Assembly (NCBI RefSeq): GCF_014297465.1
Contig: NZ_JACORT010000013.1
Coordinates: 100,675-164,674 of the forward strand
Length of the DNA: 64,000 nt
Source of the DNA: Ramlibacter cellulosilyticus
GTDB lineage: Bacteria; Pseudomonadota; Gammaproteobacteria; Burkholderiales; Burkholderiaceae_C
Direction of reading: 5' to 3'
Shown here: in pieces, positions 63,274 through 64,000 of the stretch
Layout: each line of letters begins with the position of its first letter
Position numbering within the stretch: the first letter of the stretch is position 1
Translations under genes and position numbers: made by a program
Notes under the pieces: model-generated
The model's input: only the letters and a program-made list of their open reading frames with translations
Told to the model about the DNA's origin: nothing
Database searches by the model: none

Positions 63274-63721
63274 TCAGTCCAGCCCGACCAGGTTCCACCG
63301 ATCAAGGTACTCGTTGGTGTCGTCTCGGATGTGCCGCATGCTCGTGTCCTTGTGCGGCTGCCCGTTGCGTCCGAGCATCTTCAGCCACTCACGGTGGCGC
63401 TTGGCGATGAACTCCGTGACGGCCTTTCGCGATACTACGAATAGTGCGGCTCGGCCAGGCCGTTCAGGCGAACGAAGACATAGACCAGCTTCGTGCCTGC
63501 CTCCTCCGCCTCGGCCGTCAGCATCCAGTTCTGCCGCCGTGCGCGGTTTTCACCTGGATATCAACGCTTTTGGGGGCGTCGGCGTTGGAAGCGAGGATGT
63601 CAAGTCCGCGCGTGTTGCGGCGAGTGAGCGAGGCGATGTAGCCGGGCCGCGAAAGCTCAGCAGCCACAAAGTATTCGCCCGACACGCCGCATAAAGTGGC
63701 GGACAGCTTCGCGTTGTTCAT
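63274..63721 (-). pseudogene. Frameshifted small restriction-endonuclease-like hypothetical gene
   Basis: The intact family has about 150 residues; here the coding potential runs over three frames. From ATG (complement of 63,719-63,721) the frame gives MNNAKLSATLCGVSGEYFVA, then GLDILASNADAPKSVDIQVKT, and runs into a stop. One added base near 63,530 restores NWMLTAEAEEAGTKLVYVFV, and one more near 63,438 restores HYFVVSRKAVTEFIAKRHRE and the ending YLDRWNLVGLD plus stop. Two single-base losses therefore break the gene. The D-I-L...I-Q-V-K-T pattern fits a PD-(D/E)XK-like fold, as in small orphan endonuclease-like proteins often found on mobile DNA. Sequencing error is the other explanation for the frameshifts. 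Confidence 0.75.
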
Positions 63722-63791
63722 GGACGCAATAAGATGGGGCACCTGGTGGATGAGAACACATTGTCCGCCGACCTCCGCAGGCTCGTCGCTA

Positions 63792-63813
63792 GCTAGCCGC
63801 CAAGCCGGCTAGC
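63792..63813. other. Perfect hairpin between the pseudogene and the IS66-like element
   Basis: The arms GCTAGCCG and CGGCTAGC are exact reverse complements around a 6-base loop. No T tract follows on either strand, so I do not call it a terminator. It stands in the 156-base stretch (63,722-63,877) that otherwise holds nothing I can support. Confidence 0.35.
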
Positions 63814-63877
63814 ACCTCCTCGATCTGGCAGACCAACCGGCGCATCTGCGTGCATTCGCGTCGGATGCTGAATTTCG

Positions 63878-64000
63878 GTAAGCGTCCGGTGATCCCGTCT
63901 TGACGGGGGCGGCGCTCAGGTGTTCGCTGCCAGCGGCGTCCAGCGATGCGGCAGGAGTTCTTCGATGCGACTTGCCGGCTGCGTCGGCAGCCGCTCGAGC
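63878..64000 (-). mobile_element. End of an IS66-family insertion sequence (continues past the window)
   Basis: The element end starts with GTAAGCGTCCGGTGATCCCG, which has the GTAAGCG start typical of IS66-family terminal inverted repeats. It lies 38 bases from the stop codon of a transposase C-terminus that reads into the element. The eight bases before it, GAATTTCG (63,870-63,877), would be the target duplication; its partner is outside the window. Confidence 0.78.
63916..64000 (-). CDS. tnpC: IS66-family transposase TnpC, C-terminal end (partial)
   Basis: Only the last 27 residues are visible, LERLPTQPASRIEELLPHRW and then TPLAANT before the stop. The LP...LLPHRW/LLPWNW pattern is the standard C-terminus of the IS66 DDE transposase, which joins the element's ends to new target DNA. 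The gene body lies outside the window, so I cannot say whether it is intact. Confidence 0.78.
   Translation of the reverse strand, partial: LERLPTQPASRIEELLPHRWTPLAANT

Noticed and set aside
63031..63700. Plus-strand open frames behind D10 (for example 63,239-63,694)
   Set aside because: They run opposite the frameshifted minus-strand gene, whose three frame segments give a coherent family-like protein. The plus frames are shadows.

Overview
The window reads as chromosome of a high-GC betaproteobacterium, most likely Burkholderiales of the Comamonadaceae type (Ramlibacter/Variovorax-like). This rests on the phaB-type acetoacetyl-CoA reductase end at the left edge, the strong G/C preference at third codon positions and the general style of the genes. 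It is inference; no rRNA or core phylogenetic marker is present.

Left part (1-33,700). After the 3' end of phaB and its terminator comes one operon-like run on the + strand. It starts with a single 8,348-residue LEPR-XLL protein (586-25,632). Its body holds nine ~204-residue Ig-like units, a vanadium-haloperoxidase/PAP2-like domain, a metzincin-type zinc site, HYDIN-like domains, thrombospondin-type-3 calcium repeats, an LVIVD-type propeller and a large tandem repeat with an exact 4,482-bp period. Ten bases later follow a GAF-HlyD adaptor, a PqqD/M50/HlyD membrane protein, a short SecA-like ATPase, a second small HlyD/RND-type adaptor and a PKD-cyclophilin lipoprotein whose catalytic Arg is lost. 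I read this as a dedicated export and maturation cassette for the giant protein. No ABC transporter (HlyB type) and no TolC is present. A short unknown gene on the minus strand closes this part.

Middle and right part (34,252-63,030). Ten + strand genes lie head to tail, with every junction overlapping by one to seven bases. In order (D1-D10): SNF2-type helicase with a degenerate ImmA/IrrE-like segment; N6-adenine methyltransferase of the type ISP/DrmMI kind; McrB-like AAA+ GTPase with a PUA/EVE-like domain; McrC nuclease; a LexA/S24-like protein; a sacsin/Hsp90-like ATPase; an unknown protein; a UvrD-type helicase with an N-terminal RelE-like domain; a 1,937-residue DEAH helicase ending in a DUF1998-type cysteine cluster; and a Cas4/RecB-like PD-(D/E)XK nuclease with a probable Fe-S cluster. 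D5 and D6 carry the same ~555-residue C-terminal module on unrelated N-terminal domains. The parts recall DISARM, McrBC, Druantia and AddAB, but the set as a whole matches no system I can name. It is my best candidate for a previously undescribed (defence) system.

Right edge (63,031-64,000). A frameshifted small gene on the minus strand and the end of an IS66-family element mark decayed, mobile sequence beside the island. The island uses visibly more A/T at third positions than the left part, which fits horizontal acquisition. No tRNA, rRNA or CRISPR array was seen.
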